Origin: Fen-1273 sp035516035
GTDB lineage: Bacteria > Bacteroidota > Ignavibacteria > UBA10030 > UBA6906
DNA: 64,000 nucleotides
Assembly (NCBI GenBank): GCA_035516035.1
Contig: DATJAS010000059.1
Location: 12,846-76,845, forward strand
Direction of reading: 5' to 3'
Positions 17,331-26,182 of this stretch are shown here, one piece after another. The notes under the pieces were generated by a model. That model worked only from the letters and a program-made list of their open reading frames with translations. It searched no databases and was not told the DNA's origin. Each line of letters opens with the position of its first letter. Positions within the stretch are counted from its first letter, which is position 1. The position numbers and the translations under genes were made by a program.

Positions 17331-18683
17331 TCAGATGTTCCCGCGGATGTCGATGATGAACTGGCCGACGCCGTCCAGGTTCCAGGCGTACTCCGTCCGG
17401 AGGATCACGCTGTAGGGAAGGAGGAAGTGGATGCCGGTGCCGTATCCCGTTGCCAGGGACGTGAACTGCAGGCGGTCCCCCCGGTACCAGGTGGTACCCG
17501 TGTCCGTGAAGAGGACAAGCGTGACGCCGAACCGCCACACGGAGAATTCCGACGGGATCTGCACCGCGGAGAAGAAGAACGTCCTGGGGTCAAGCAGCGA
17601 GAAGCGGATTTCGGCAGTGCCGCCGGCGATGTCTTCCCCCTCCATCACCACGTGGTAGTAGCCCCTGATCCGCTCACCGGTGCCGAAGTATGTGTGAGCG
17701 TACGTCGGGACCAGGCCTCCCGACACGACGGAGCCGAACAACCGTGTGGCGAGAGAGAAGCTCGGAGCGAAGGGGAGGTACTCCCGCGCGTCGGCCCCGA
17801 ACCGGGTGTAGCCGACCGCGGACTCCCCGAACCCGCTCCGTGAGACGTAGAGCGAGAGCATCGAGCCGCTCGTGGCGTACTCCTTGAGGTTCCGCGAATC
17901 GTACAGGTAGCTGGCCGTCGCGTAGAGATACCTGTCCGTTCCCCCCGGGGAGACGGTACGGCCGGGCAGATACGACGTCACGTTGGCCTCGTGGAACCCG
18001 ACATTGATGCCCGCGCTCGAGTACAGGGAGTACCGCTTCCCGAGCGTCCCGTTCACATCGAAGTGCCGCTCGTAGAAGTCCCCCGTCAGCTCTTCCTGGA
18101 CCACGCTCCTGTTCTTCACGCGCGAGTAGCTCGTCGAGAGTCCCGCGTACAGGTTGTCCTCGCGGTCGATCTGCGGGTCGGTGAACGAGAAGGCGATCGA
18201 GGGGTCGTACCCGAATATCAGCGAGCCGTAGAGTGTCTGGTTCCTCCCCCGGAAGTTGTAGTGGAGCAGGCCCGCGCCGAAGAAGATCTTGTGCGGATCG
18301 CCGTCGCGGAAGCCGAAGATCGGTATGGGGATGATGTACCACCGCTCCCGGACCTCGACGAAGAGGAACCGCACGGAGCCGACGGAATCGTACATCATGT
18401 CGACGTTCGTGAAGAGGCCCAGGCTGTAGATCCGTTCACGGTCGTATTCCATCGCCTCGTTCGTCACCTGTGAACCGGGCCGGAGCGTCATTTCATCCAG
18501 GATCACGTACGTCTGCGTCTTCTCGTTCCCCGACACGATGATGGTGTCGACGATGCCCAGGACGCGGACGCGCGTTGTGTCGGAGGGGAATGCCCGCGCG
18601 CTCCCTGCAAGTGCGAGCACGGCCGCCGGGAGCAGGAGGAGGCGGCCCGGGGAGGGATTCGGGAACAACGCGCGGAATGTCAT
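17331..18683 (-). CDS. Omp85/BamA-like outer-membrane protein with one POTRA-like domain
   Basis: A 450-residue protein: signal peptide (to about ALAGSARA), one POTRA-like module (VRVLGIVDTIIVSGNEKT ... RERIYSLGLFTNVDM ... FLFVEVRERW), then a ~330-residue barrel of alternating hydrophobic strands ending in the aromatic-poor FIIDIRGNI. The barrel shows TYFGTGERIRGYY, comparable to the VRGY/F motif of Omp85 proteins. It is too short to be BamA itself (five POTRA domains), so it is more likely a dedicated translocation or assembly factor, or a surface-antigen-like protein. The ATG overlaps the stop of the CoA-binding gene (ATGA). Confidence 0.78.
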   Translation of the reverse strand: MTFRALFPNPSPGRLLLLPAAVLALAGSARAFPSDTTRVRVLGIVDTIIVSGNEKTQTYVILDEMTLRPGSQVTNEAMEYDRERIYSLGLFTNVDMMYDSVGSVRFLFVEVRERWYIIPIPIFGFRDGDPHKIFFGAGLLHYNFRGRNQTLYGSLIFGYDPSIAFSFTDPQIDREDNLYAGLSTSYSRVKNRSVVQEELTGDFYERHFDVNGTLGKRYSLYSSAGINVGFHEANVTSYLPGRTVSPGGTDRYLYATASYLYDSRNLKEYATSGSMLSLYVSRSGFGESAVGYTRFGADAREYLPFAPSFSLATRLFGSVVSGGLVPTYAHTYFGTGERIRGYYHVVMEGEDIAGGTAEIRFSLLDPRTFFFSAVQIPSEFSVWRFGVTLVLFTDTGTTWYRGDRLQFTSLATGYGTGIHFLLPYSVILRTEYAWNLDGVGQFIIDIRGNI

Positions 18684-19093
18684 GCGAGGAGCCGTCTGTG
18701 GTCGGCCATGATGCACCGGTCGGCGACCACGTCGAGTCCCGCTGACGCAGCGCGTTCGGAGGCCACCTCGTCGACCGTGTCGAGCTGGAGCCAGAGGGCG
18801 CGCGCGCCGCTCCGGATGGCGGAATCGACGATGGGAGGGACGAATTCGGGGCGGCGGAAGACGTCCACGATGTCCACCGGCTCACCGATCGATTCGAGGT
18901 CCGGGTAGGCCTTCAGCCCAAGGACCTCCGTGAGCGCCGGGTTGACCGGGATGACGGTGTACCCCTGGCGGAGCAGGTACTGTGCCACGCTGTTGCTGTC
19001 GCGTGCCGGGTTCGCCGAGCACCCGACGACGGCGATCGTGCGAGAGCGGCGGAGGAGGGAGATGATGTCGGCGTCGGTCGTGATGAAGGGCAT
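18680..19093 (-). CDS. CoA-binding (YccU-like) Rossmann protein
   Basis: A 137-residue CoA_binding_2 domain. The N-terminal TIAVVGCSANPARDSNSVAQYLL and YTVIPVNPALTEVLGLKAY are the nucleotide-binding and conserved motifs of the family, and the C-terminal AGLDVVADRCIMADHRRL is also typical. These proteins are predicted to bind CoA; no reaction is established. It sits between rnc and the Omp85-like gene with overlapping ends. Confidence 0.85.
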   Translation of the reverse strand: MPFITTDADIISLLRRSRTIAVVGCSANPARDSNSVAQYLLRQGYTVIPVNPALTEVLGLKAYPDLESIGEPVDIVDVFRRPEFVPPIVDSAIRSGARALWLQLDTVDEVASERAASAGLDVVADRCIMADHRRLLA

Positions 19094-19101
19094 GGCCCGG
19101 G

Positions 19102-19875
19102 TCAGGTCATCTGTTCCAGGACGCGCGATGCGGCAGCCTGCTCGGCCTCTTTCTTGTTTTTGCCGGACCCGCGCCCCCTGCGCCCGTTGGTGAGCGCGAC
19201 CTCGACAGTGAACGTCCTGTCGTGGTCCGGTCCCTCTTCCTGCACGATCGAGTAGCGAGGGATCCCGAGCCCGTTCGCCTGGGCGTATTCCAGGAGCATG
19301 CTCTTGTAGTTCTCGTCCGCGGTCACCACGGCGCCGCTCTTGAGGGCGCTCAGCACCCTGTTCTGCACGAATCGCCTGGCGGCCTCGAACCCCCCGTCGA
19401 GGTAGATCGCGGCGATGATCGCCTCGAACGTATCGGCGGCGATCGTGTCAAGTCCCTTGCCCGGACCGCTGGAGGCGCTGGGGCTGGTCAGGATGAAGTC
19501 AGAGAGTCCGATTGCCCTTGCGTACGCGGCCAGCGCCTTCCGGTTGACTAGCCGTGAGCGCATCTTGGTCAGGTCGCCCTCCTCGGCGCGCGGGTACTGG
19601 CCGTACAGGTACTCTCCCACGATGAGATTGAGGATCGAATCGCCGAGAAACTCCATGCGCTCGTTGGACGTGCCCGCGTGGTGGCGTCGCTGGAGATAGG
19701 ACCGGTGCAGGAGGGCGCGGACAAAGAGGTCGCTGCTCTGGATGCGGTAGCCGATGCGGCGCTCGAACTCGCGGAGGCGCGTCCTGTCCACGAGTCGGGC
19801 TTCGTCCCCGGAGCCGGGCGCGGGACGCTCCTGTCGCCGGAAGAGCCCCGCGAGAAGATGGCGCAGCCGCTCCAT
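19102..19875 (-). CDS. rnc: Ribonuclease III
   Basis: A 257-residue double-strand-specific endoribonuclease for rRNA and mRNA processing. The catalytic signature NERMEFLGDSILNL (~70-83) and the later acidic residues in DTFEAIIAAIYLDGG are intact. The C-terminal double-stranded-RNA-binding domain (ENYKSMLLEYAQANG ... GSGKNKKEAEQAAA) is complete. The first ~25 residues are a basic extension. It follows fabF by 7 bases, the acpP-fabF-rnc order common in bacteria. Confidence 0.95.
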   Translation of the reverse strand: MERLRHLLAGLFRRQERPAPGSGDEARLVDRTRLREFERRIGYRIQSSDLFVRALLHRSYLQRRHHAGTSNERMEFLGDSILNLIVGEYLYGQYPRAEEGDLTKMRSRLVNRKALAAYARAIGLSDFILTSPSASSGPGKGLDTIAADTFEAIIAAIYLDGGFEAARRFVQNRVLSALKSGAVVTADENYKSMLLEYAQANGLGIPRYSIVQEEGPDHDRTFTVEVALTNGRRGRGSGKNKKEAEQAAASRVLEQMT

Positions 19876-19882
19876 ACAGCCT

Positions 19883-21136
19883 TTAGTTGGTAAACTTCTT
19901 CACCAGCAGTGTGGCGTTGTGGCCGCCGAAGCCGAACGTGTTGCTCAGGGCGTATGTGACCACCCGCCGCGCTGCCACGTTGGGGGTGTAGTCGAGGTCG
20001 CACGCCGGATCGGGTTTCTCGTAGTTGATCGTCGGGGGGATCAGGTCATTCTTGCACGCCAGGATTGCCGCGATCGCCTCCACGGCGCCGGCCGCGCCGA
20101 GCAGGTGGCCGGTCATCGATTTGGTGGAGCTGATCTTCATTGTGCGGGCATGGTCCCCGAAGACGGTCTTGATCGCCTGCGTCTCGCTGATATCCCCGAG
20201 CGGCGTGGACGTCCCGTGCACGTTGATATAGTCGACCTGCCCGGGCGTGATGCCCGCGTCCTTCAGCGAGCGGCGCATCGAACGGACCGCGCCGTCGCCC
20301 CCTTCGGGGGGCGCGGTGATGTGGTGCGCGTCGGCCGTGAAGCCGATCCCCACCATCTCGCAGTAGATCTTCGCGCCGCGTGCCCTGGCGTGCTCCAGTT
20401 CTTCCAGGATGAGCGCCCCGCCCCCTTCGCCCATCACGAACCCGTCGCGGTCCGCGTCGAACGGCCGGCTGGCGCGCTCGGGCGCGTCGTTGCGCGTGGA
20501 GAGGGCGCGCATGGCGTTGAACCCGCCGAGGCCCATGGGCGTGATGGGTGCCTCCGAGCCGCCGCACACCATCACGTCCGCGTCGCCGTACTGGATGATC
20601 CTGTAGGCGTCGCCGATCGCGTGTGAGGCGGTCGCACAGGCCGAGACGGTCGCGTAGTTCGGCCCCTTGAACCCGTGCTTGATGGAGATGTTCCCGCTGG
20701 CGATGTCGGGGATCAGCATGGGGATGAAGAAGGGGCTGATCCGGCCGGGACCGCCGCCGATGAGGTTCTTGAACTGCGTGTCGTAGGTTGCCATCCCCCC
20801 GATCCCCGACCCGAACACCACGCCGTACCGGTCGGGGTCGTCGTCCTTGATCGCGATTGCCGAGTCCGCGACCGCCTGGTCGCACGAGATGATCGCGAAC
20901 TGCGTGAACGGGTCCATCCGCTGTGCGCTCTTGCGGTCGAGGTGGTCGGTCGCCTTGTAGCCTTTCAGCTCGCAGGCAAAATGAGTGTCGTATGCCGCCG
21001 TGTCAAAATACGTGATGGGCGCGGCGCCGCTCTTTCCCGCGACCAGGTTCTTCCAGTACTCTTCCACGGTATTGCCGAGGGGCGTCACCGCCCCCAGGCC
21101 CGTGACGACGACCCTGCGCTTGCCGTTGGTGCTCAT
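19883..21136 (-). CDS. fabF: 3-oxoacyl-ACP synthase II
   Basis: Condenses malonyl-ACP with acyl-ACP in fatty-acid elongation. 417 residues with the Cys-His-His triad: the cysteine in TVSACATASHAIG, the histidines in NVHGTSTPLGD and KSMTGHLLGAAG. The MSTNGKRRVVVTGLGAVTPLG start fits the family; an extension of 14 residues is possible but lacks homology-like features. It is separated from acpP by 112 bases holding two strong hairpins. Confidence 0.96.
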   Translation of the reverse strand: MSTNGKRRVVVTGLGAVTPLGNTVEEYWKNLVAGKSGAAPITYFDTAAYDTHFACELKGYKATDHLDRKSAQRMDPFTQFAIISCDQAVADSAIAIKDDDPDRYGVVFGSGIGGMATYDTQFKNLIGGGPGRISPFFIPMLIPDIASGNISIKHGFKGPNYATVSACATASHAIGDAYRIIQYGDADVMVCGGSEAPITPMGLGGFNAMRALSTRNDAPERASRPFDADRDGFVMGEGGGALILEELEHARARGAKIYCEMVGIGFTADAHHITAPPEGGDGAVRSMRRSLKDAGITPGQVDYINVHGTSTPLGDISETQAIKTVFGDHARTMKISSTKSMTGHLLGAAGAVEAIAAILACKNDLIPPTINYEKPDPACDLDYTPNVAARRVVTYALSNTFGFGGHNATLLVKKFTN

Positions 21137-21161
21137 GCTCTCCTGATCTCCTTCCTGTTCG

Positions 21162-21231
21162 CCCGCCGGATGAGACACGCCCGGCGGGTGTCCGGGCGTG
21201 GTTCCCGCCCCCGCTCGGTAAGGGGGGCGGG
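21162..21231 (-). other. Two tandem GC-rich hairpins between acpP and fabF
   Basis: CCCGCCGG (21162-21169) pairs with CCGGCGGG (21181-21188), and CCCGCCCCC (21204-21212) pairs with GGGGGCGGG (21223-21231). Neither has a T-run. They lie just downstream of acpP in transcript order, a position where hairpins often define or protect a short acpP message. Confidence 0.6.
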
Positions 21232-21248
21232 GAGCTGCCGGATGTGCT

Positions 21249-21485
21249 TCAGGCGCTCTTTGACTTGATGTACTTGATGGCGTCTCCGACGGTGGAGATC
21301 TTCTCCGCGTCCTCGTCCGGGATCTGGAGATTGAAGGCCTTCTCGAATTCCATCACCAGCTCGACGGTGTCAAGAGAGTCGGCGCCGAGATCGTTGGTAA
21401 ACGACGCTTCCGGGGTAATCTGTCCGTCGTCCACTCCCAGCTTGTTGATGATGATCTCTTTGACTTTTGACTCAATGTCTGCCAT
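21249..21485 (-). CDS. acpP: Acyl carrier protein
   Basis: A 78-residue acidic carrier that holds fatty-acid intermediates. The phosphopantetheine attachment serine lies in LGADSLDTVELVMEFE. The start and length are canonical. It stands between fabG and fabF, flanked downstream by two hairpins. Confidence 0.97.
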   Translation of the reverse strand: MADIESKVKEIIINKLGVDDGQITPEASFTNDLGADSLDTVELVMEFEKAFNLQIPDEDAEKISTVGDAIKYIKSKSA

Positions 21486-21551
21486 GACGCTGACCTCCTG
21501 TGTGAATGATGAGAGAATGTGACTGTACGGATCGTGCCGCGCCGCTGCCCC

Positions 21552-22298
21552 CTACATGGTCATGCCGCCGTCGACGCACAGGACCTGCCCGGTGACGTAC
21601 GCCGCGTCGTCGGATGCGAGAAACCGGACGACGGCGGCGATTTCAGACGGGCGGGCGGTCCGCTTCAGCGGGATCAGCTCGAGGATCGCCTTTTTCTGCT
21701 CGGGGGTCAGGGCTCCCGTCATATCCGTGTCCACAAATCCCGGAGCAACCGCGTTCACATGAATATTGCGAGAAGCGAACTCTTTTGCAACAGATTTGGT
21801 GAAGCCGATGATGCCCGCCTTCGATGCGGCGTAGTTCGATTGGCCCGCATTTCCGCTGATACCTACGATCGAGGTGATGTTGATGATTCTTCCCGCGCGC
21901 TGGCCGATCATCTGGCGCGACGCCGCCCGGGTGAAGTTGAACACGCTCTTGAGGTTGTTGGCGATGACCCGGTCCCAGTCCTCCTCGCTCATGCGCATGA
22001 GGAGGCCGTCCTTCGTGATCCCCGCATTGTTGACCAGGATGTCCAGACGGGTGCTGGAGGCGACGACCGCCGCGACGACCGCGGCCGCATCTGCGAACGA
22101 CGAGGCGTCCGAGCGGTGCGCGGTGACGGCGTGCCCAGCCCCGGTGAGCGCCGCGACGAGTTCATCGGCCCCGGCCGCGGAGCTCCTGTAGGTGAATGCC
22201 ACTGTCGCGCCAGCGCGCGCAAGCTCCTCGACGATGGCGCGCCCGATCCCGCGCGCGCCTCCGGTGACGAGTGCGATCTTTCCCGCGAGTGTGCTCAT
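21552..22298 (-). CDS. fabG: 3-oxoacyl-ACP reductase
   Basis: A 248-residue short-chain dehydrogenase that reduces beta-ketoacyl-ACP with NADPH. VTGGARGIGRAI binds the cofactor; the catalytic residues are in the segments NITSIVGISGNAGQ and SNYAASKAGIIG (Tyr-x3-Lys); NNAGITKDGLLMRM is typical of FabG. The ATG overlaps the stop of the DUF3109 gene (ATGA). Confidence 0.95.
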   Translation of the reverse strand: MSTLAGKIALVTGGARGIGRAIVEELARAGATVAFTYRSSAAGADELVAALTGAGHAVTAHRSDASSFADAAAVVAAVVASSTRLDILVNNAGITKDGLLMRMSEEDWDRVIANNLKSVFNFTRAASRQMIGQRAGRIINITSIVGISGNAGQSNYAASKAGIIGFTKSVAKEFASRNIHVNAVAPGFVDTDMTGALTPEQKKAILELIPLKRTARPSEIAAVVRFLASDDAAYVTGQVLCVDGGMTM

Positions 22299-22894
22299 GG
22301 TGTCGTGTTCCCGTGATGCAGAGCGGCGTAATGGTCTTCCATCGCCGCAAATCCTTCCTCCCCGACGAGGTGCACAAGCTCCTCGCGGCACGCCTGGAAC
22401 AGTGGAACGGCGAACGCGTCGCCGATGGTGCAGCAGGACTCCTCCTCCTGGAGCATGTCGTCAAAGCTGACTGTGCTGTTTTCGATGTAGATCGGGTAGA
22501 GCACGCAAAATAGCGGCTTGATGGCCCACTTGTGCATGCCCGCCGCGACGGCGGCCTTCTGGAGCGTGCACAGCCCCGCCCCGTCAAGAAACGCGCACTT
22601 GTCGTTCACGACTTCCGTGCCCACGCACTGGCCCGAGGGAAAGTCGGGGTCGTCGACCACGCCGGGTTCAAACCAGTCGGCGGGGTCGGCGCTCTGCGTC
22701 CCGTCCATCTGCCGCGCGATCAGCGCCCGGTGCGCCATGATCGCTTCATGCTCCTTGACGTCGACGAACACGCCTCCCTCGCAGCAGGCGGCGGAGCAGG
22801 AACAGGGCCCGCCCCCCCGGGGGAATCCCTTTGCGAAGAGCTCCCCCGCCATCGTGTACCGGTCTACCTTCAGAGACTTGTCCGGCGTAATCAT
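22295..22894 (-). CDS. Cysteine-rich DUF3109-like protein inserted between fabD and fabG
   Basis: A 199-residue cytoplasmic-looking protein with about ten cysteines: CSCSAACCEGG near residue 32, QCVG, CAFLDGAGLCTLQKAA, FCVLYP, ESCCTIG and FQACREEL. The pattern of clustered cysteines suggests an Fe-S or zinc site and resembles DUF3109/UPF0153-type proteins. Its start overlaps the fabD stop and its stop overlaps the fabG start, so it is made in step with fatty-acid synthesis enzymes. Function unknown. Confidence 0.7.
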   Translation of the reverse strand: MITPDKSLKVDRYTMAGELFAKGFPRGGGPCSCSAACCEGGVFVDVKEHEAIMAHRALIARQMDGTQSADPADWFEPGVVDDPDFPSGQCVGTEVVNDKCAFLDGAGLCTLQKAAVAAGMHKWAIKPLFCVLYPIYIENSTVSFDDMLQEEESCCTIGDAFAVPLFQACREELVHLVGEEGFAAMEDHYAALHHGNTTP

Positions 22895-23820
22895 AGGGTC
22901 CCCGCCCTCTCCTGTGCCGCGCGCTCGCCGGTCCAGGCGTCGATGCCGGAGACCGCCGCCTCAGGCTCGCACCGCCTGATGAGCCCCTGCAGCACCTTGC
23001 CGGGGCCGACTTCCGTGAACGCCGTCGCCCCGTCCCGCACCATGTGGTGAACGCTCTCTTCCCAGCGGACGGGACTCGTGAGCTGGCGGTGGAGGAGGTC
23101 CCTGATCGCGGCGGCGTCGTGCACGGGCTCCGCTGTCACGTTGGCATAGACGGGTATCCGCGCGTCGAGGACCGGCGCCCCGGCGAGCGCTGCGCGGAGA
23201 CCCTCCTGTGCCCCGGCCATGAGCGGTGAGTGGAATGCGCCGCTCACGACAAGCTCCTTCACCATTTTCGCCCCGCGCCCCTTCGCAAGCTCCATGGCGC
23301 GGCGCACCCCGGCAACCGACCCGGAGATGACGATCTGTCCCGGGGAGTTGAAGTTTGCCGGCTGCACAACCCCCGCGGCGGAAGCTTCGCTGCAGAGCTC
23401 CTCGACCGCCCCGGGGGTGAGCCCCACGACGGCCGCCATCGTCCCCGGGTGCTCCTCGCCCGCCTTCTGCATCAGTTCACCCCGCAGGCGGACGAGCCTG
23501 AGCGCGTCCGGGAACGCCAGCGATCCCGCCGCGACCAGCGCGGAGTATTCGCCGAGTGAATGCCCTGCGACCATCGCCGGTCGTCCCCCCGTCGCCCTGA
23601 AGAGCGCGACGGAGTGGAGGAAGATCGCGGGTTGCGTGTTCTTTGTCTGCCGCAGCGCGTCCTCGGGTCCCTCGAAGCAGATCGTGCTCAGGGAAAAGCC
23701 AAGGAGCCGATCGGCTTCCTCCATGAGCGCCCGGGAGGGTTCGTGCTGCGCGAAGAGATCCTTCCCCATCCCCACGTACTGTGAGCCCTGTCCCGGGAAG
23801 ACGTATGCCGTGAGTGCCAT
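22891..23820 (-). CDS. fabD: Malonyl-CoA:ACP transacylase
   Basis: A 309-residue enzyme moving malonyl from CoA to ACP. The nucleophile elbow is GHSLGEYSA, the N-terminal FPGQGSQYVGMGKDL and the later VSGAFHSPLM are canonical, and FTEVGPGKVLQGLI closes the domain. It lies 4 bases after fabH. Confidence 0.96.
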   Translation of the reverse strand: MALTAYVFPGQGSQYVGMGKDLFAQHEPSRALMEEADRLLGFSLSTICFEGPEDALRQTKNTQPAIFLHSVALFRATGGRPAMVAGHSLGEYSALVAAGSLAFPDALRLVRLRGELMQKAGEEHPGTMAAVVGLTPGAVEELCSEASAAGVVQPANFNSPGQIVISGSVAGVRRAMELAKGRGAKMVKELVVSGAFHSPLMAGAQEGLRAALAGAPVLDARIPVYANVTAEPVHDAAAIRDLLHRQLTSPVRWEESVHHMVRDGATAFTEVGPGKVLQGLIRRCEPEAAVSGIDAWTGERAAQERAGTL

Positions 23821-23824
23821 CGTC

Positions 23825-24829
23825 TCAGCGCGCGTTCGCGGCGGTCCACTTCATCAGCACGGCGCCCCAGGTATAGCCCGCGCCGAAGCTCGCCATGACG
23901 ATCGTCTGTCCCGCGAGCAGCTTCTTCGCCTGCCACCATTCCGAGAGGCACAGCGGGATCGTCGCGGCCGTCGTGTTGCCGTACCTGTCGATGTTGAGCA
24001 TCACCCGTGAGCGGTCGAGCCCCATCCTGTCGGCGGTCGCGTCGATGATCCGCTGGTTGGCCTGGTGCGGCACGAGCCAGTCGACGTCCTTGCCGCTCAG
24101 GTGGTTCCGCTCCACGATCTCGGCGGAAACGTCCGCCATGCTCACGACCGCAACCTTGAAGACGGTCTTCCCGTCCTGGTAGATGTAGTGCATCCGCTTG
24201 TCGACTGTCTCCCGCGTCGCCGGGTTCAGCGACCCCCCCGCCTTCATGTGGAGGGCTTTCTCCCCCGAGCCGTCGATGCGAAGTATGCTGTCGATGATCC
24301 CCGCGTCCGGGTCGGCCGAGGGTTCCAGGAGCACCGCCGCCCCCGCGTCGCCGAAGAGGATGCAGTTGTTCCTGTCCGTGTAGTCCGTGATCGAGCTCAT
24401 CTTGTCCGCGCCGATGACCGCCACCTTCCGGCAGGTTCCGTTCTCGATGAACTGGGCCCCCGTCACGAGCGCGAAGGGAAAACCGGAGCACGCCGCAGAG
24501 ACGTCAAACCCCCAGGCCTTCTTCGCCCCGGTTTTTTCCTGCACCAGGCAGGCGGTGCAGGGGAAAAACATGTCCGGCGTGACCGTCGCGACAATGATGA
24601 GGTCAAGCTCTTCGGGGCCGATGCCCCGGTTCTTCAGCAATGCCTTCAGCGCGTTGGCGGCAAGATCGGAAGTCGCCCCGGACTTCAGGATCCGCCGCTC
24701 GACGATCCCGGTGCGCGTCCGGATCCACTCGTCAGTGGTGTCGACCATCTTCTCGAAGTCGGCGTTGGTGAGACGGTCGTCGGGGACCCAGTGGCCCACG
24801 GCGGTGATCGTAGCGCGTGTCTGTTTCAT
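23825..24829 (-). CDS. fabH: 3-oxoacyl-ACP synthase III
   Basis: A 334-residue KASIII that starts fatty-acid synthesis from acyl-CoA and malonyl-ACP. The catalytic Cys is in VSAACSGFPFAL, His in VPHQANQRI and Asn in RYGNTTAATIP. Start MKQTRATITAVGHWVPDD matches the family and overlaps the plsX stop (ATGA); the longer frame is antisense-like filler in plsX. Confidence 0.96.
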   Translation of the reverse strand: MKQTRATITAVGHWVPDDRLTNADFEKMVDTTDEWIRTRTGIVERRILKSGATSDLAANALKALLKNRGIGPEELDLIIVATVTPDMFFPCTACLVQEKTGAKKAWGFDVSAACSGFPFALVTGAQFIENGTCRKVAVIGADKMSSITDYTDRNNCILFGDAGAAVLLEPSADPDAGIIDSILRIDGSGEKALHMKAGGSLNPATRETVDKRMHYIYQDGKTVFKVAVVSMADVSAEIVERNHLSGKDVDWLVPHQANQRIIDATADRMGLDRSRVMLNIDRYGNTTAATIPLCLSEWWQAKKLLAGQTIVMASFGAGYTWGAVLMKWTAANAR

Positions 24830-25878
24830 TCGTCTCCGTGTCTGGAACTGTGCAGTGCGTCCTGGATCCTGCCGTTGACGTTCTGCAACACCGTCTGCTC
24901 GGCGAGGAGTAACATGTTCTTGACCGCCCGGGGGGTCGAACCGCCGTGGCCGATGATGGAAACGCCGTTCACGCCCAGCAGCGGGACTCCCCCCGCCTCC
25001 TGGTAGTCCATCTCGGCCATCACCGAGCGCAATCCCCCCCGCGCCACGAGCGCTACCAGCTTTTCCCGCGGTCCCCGCCCTGCGTAGCGGAGGAACTTGG
25101 CCTTCAGGAACGAGGGAATGCTCTCGCCGAACTTCAGGAGAATATTCCCGACGAACCCGTCGCACACCGCGACGTCCACGTCTCCCTTGAGAAGATCCCT
25201 CCCCTCGACGTTCCCCACGAAATGGATCGGCCCTTCCTTGAGCATTTTGAAGGCCTCGAGCGTCACTTCGTTCCCCTTGACGTCCTCCTCGCCGATGTTC
25301 AGGAGCCCGACGGCCGGGCGGCGTTTGCCGGACGTGGCCGCGACATAGGCCGAGCCCATGAGCCCGAATTCATAGAGATGGCGGGGCCTGCAGTCCACGT
25401 TCGCGCCGGCGTCGACCAGCAGGCAGGGGGTGTGCCTGGCCGTCGGCAGGAGCGCCCCGATCGTCGGCCGTCCCACCCCCCTGATCCGTCCCAGGATGAG
25501 CGTCGAGGCCGAGAGGACGGCTCCCGTGTTCCCGGCACTGACGAACGCGTCCGCTTTCCCTTCGCGGTGCAGTGTCAGGCCGATCGTGATCGACGAGTTT
25601 CTTTTTGTCTTCAGTGCCGCGTTGGGGGCGTCGTGCATCTCGATGACGTCGTCGGCGTGCGCGATGCGCACCGTCCCCGCGACTTTGGCGTCCGCCCAGC
25701 GTGCGCCGTGTTTTTCCAGCTCGGCCTGGACCGCCTGCTCGCGCCCCGTGAGTATGACGGAGAACCGGCCGGCTGCCTCGCGCACCGCGTCGAGCGCTCC
25801 TTCGACCACCGCCGCGGGGGCATAGTCTCCCCCCATGGCGTCGAGGGCGAGAGTTATGTCGCGATCCCTGGGAGTCAA
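24826..25878 (-). CDS. plsX: Phosphate acyltransferase
   Basis: A 350-residue enzyme making acyl-phosphate from acyl-ACP for phospholipid synthesis. LALDAMGGDYAP at the N-terminus, KRNSSITIGLTLHREG, VSAGNTGAVL and VCDGFVGNILLKFGES are family signatures. No ATG is available before the conserved start, so TTG is proposed; no strong ribosome-binding site is seen. A hairpin lies between rpmF and this gene. Confidence 0.94.
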   Translation of the reverse strand: MTPRDRDITLALDAMGGDYAPAAVVEGALDAVREAAGRFSVILTGREQAVQAELEKHGARWADAKVAGTVRIAHADDVIEMHDAPNAALKTKRNSSITIGLTLHREGKADAFVSAGNTGAVLSASTLILGRIRGVGRPTIGALLPTARHTPCLLVDAGANVDCRPRHLYEFGLMGSAYVAATSGKRRPAVGLLNIGEEDVKGNEVTLEAFKMLKEGPIHFVGNVEGRDLLKGDVDVAVCDGFVGNILLKFGESIPSFLKAKFLRYAGRGPREKLVALVARGGLRSVMAEMDYQEAGGVPLLGVNGVSIIGHGGSTPRAVKNMLLLAEQTVLQNVNGRIQDALHSSRHGDE

Positions 25879-25947
25879 GCGATTGGGCGACCGGGTGGTT
25901 GATGGAGAGGAATCATGCCCGCGGCGCTGGAGATCTCCTGCGAGTGC

Positions 25948-25978
25948 CGCCGTCCCGCCCCGACCGGGGGGGACGGCG
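25948..25978 (-). other. Hairpin between rpmF and plsX
   Basis: CGCCGTCC (25948-25955) pairs with GGACGGCG (25971-25978) across a 15-base loop that can itself pair partly. It lies 14 bases downstream of rpmF in transcript order and lacks a T-run. Confidence 0.5.
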
Positions 25979-25991
25979 TACCGGGCAGATC

Positions 25992-26174
25992 TCAGGATGC
26001 CTTTGGAACGACGATGGAACGGCCGTTATAGTACCCGCAATTCGGGCAGGCACGATGGGGGAGCTTCAGGGTGTGACAGTTGGGGCACTCGGAGACCGCG
26101 GCAGCGACCGCCTTGTAATGCGTACGGCGTTTGCGTCCGCGGGTCTTGGAATGGCGTCGTTTTGGATTCGGCAT
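25992..26174 (-). CDS. rpmF: 50S ribosomal protein L32
   Basis: A 60-residue basic ribosomal protein: MPNPKRRHSKTRGRKRR at the start and a Cys4 zinc ribbon (CPNC and CPNC) in the second half. It stands between the DUF177 gene and plsX, the usual bacterial order. Confidence 0.96.
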   Translation of the reverse strand: MPNPKRRHSKTRGRKRRTHYKAVAAAVSECPNCHTLKLPHRACPNCGYYNGRSIVVPKAS

Positions 26175-26182
26175 ATACTCTC

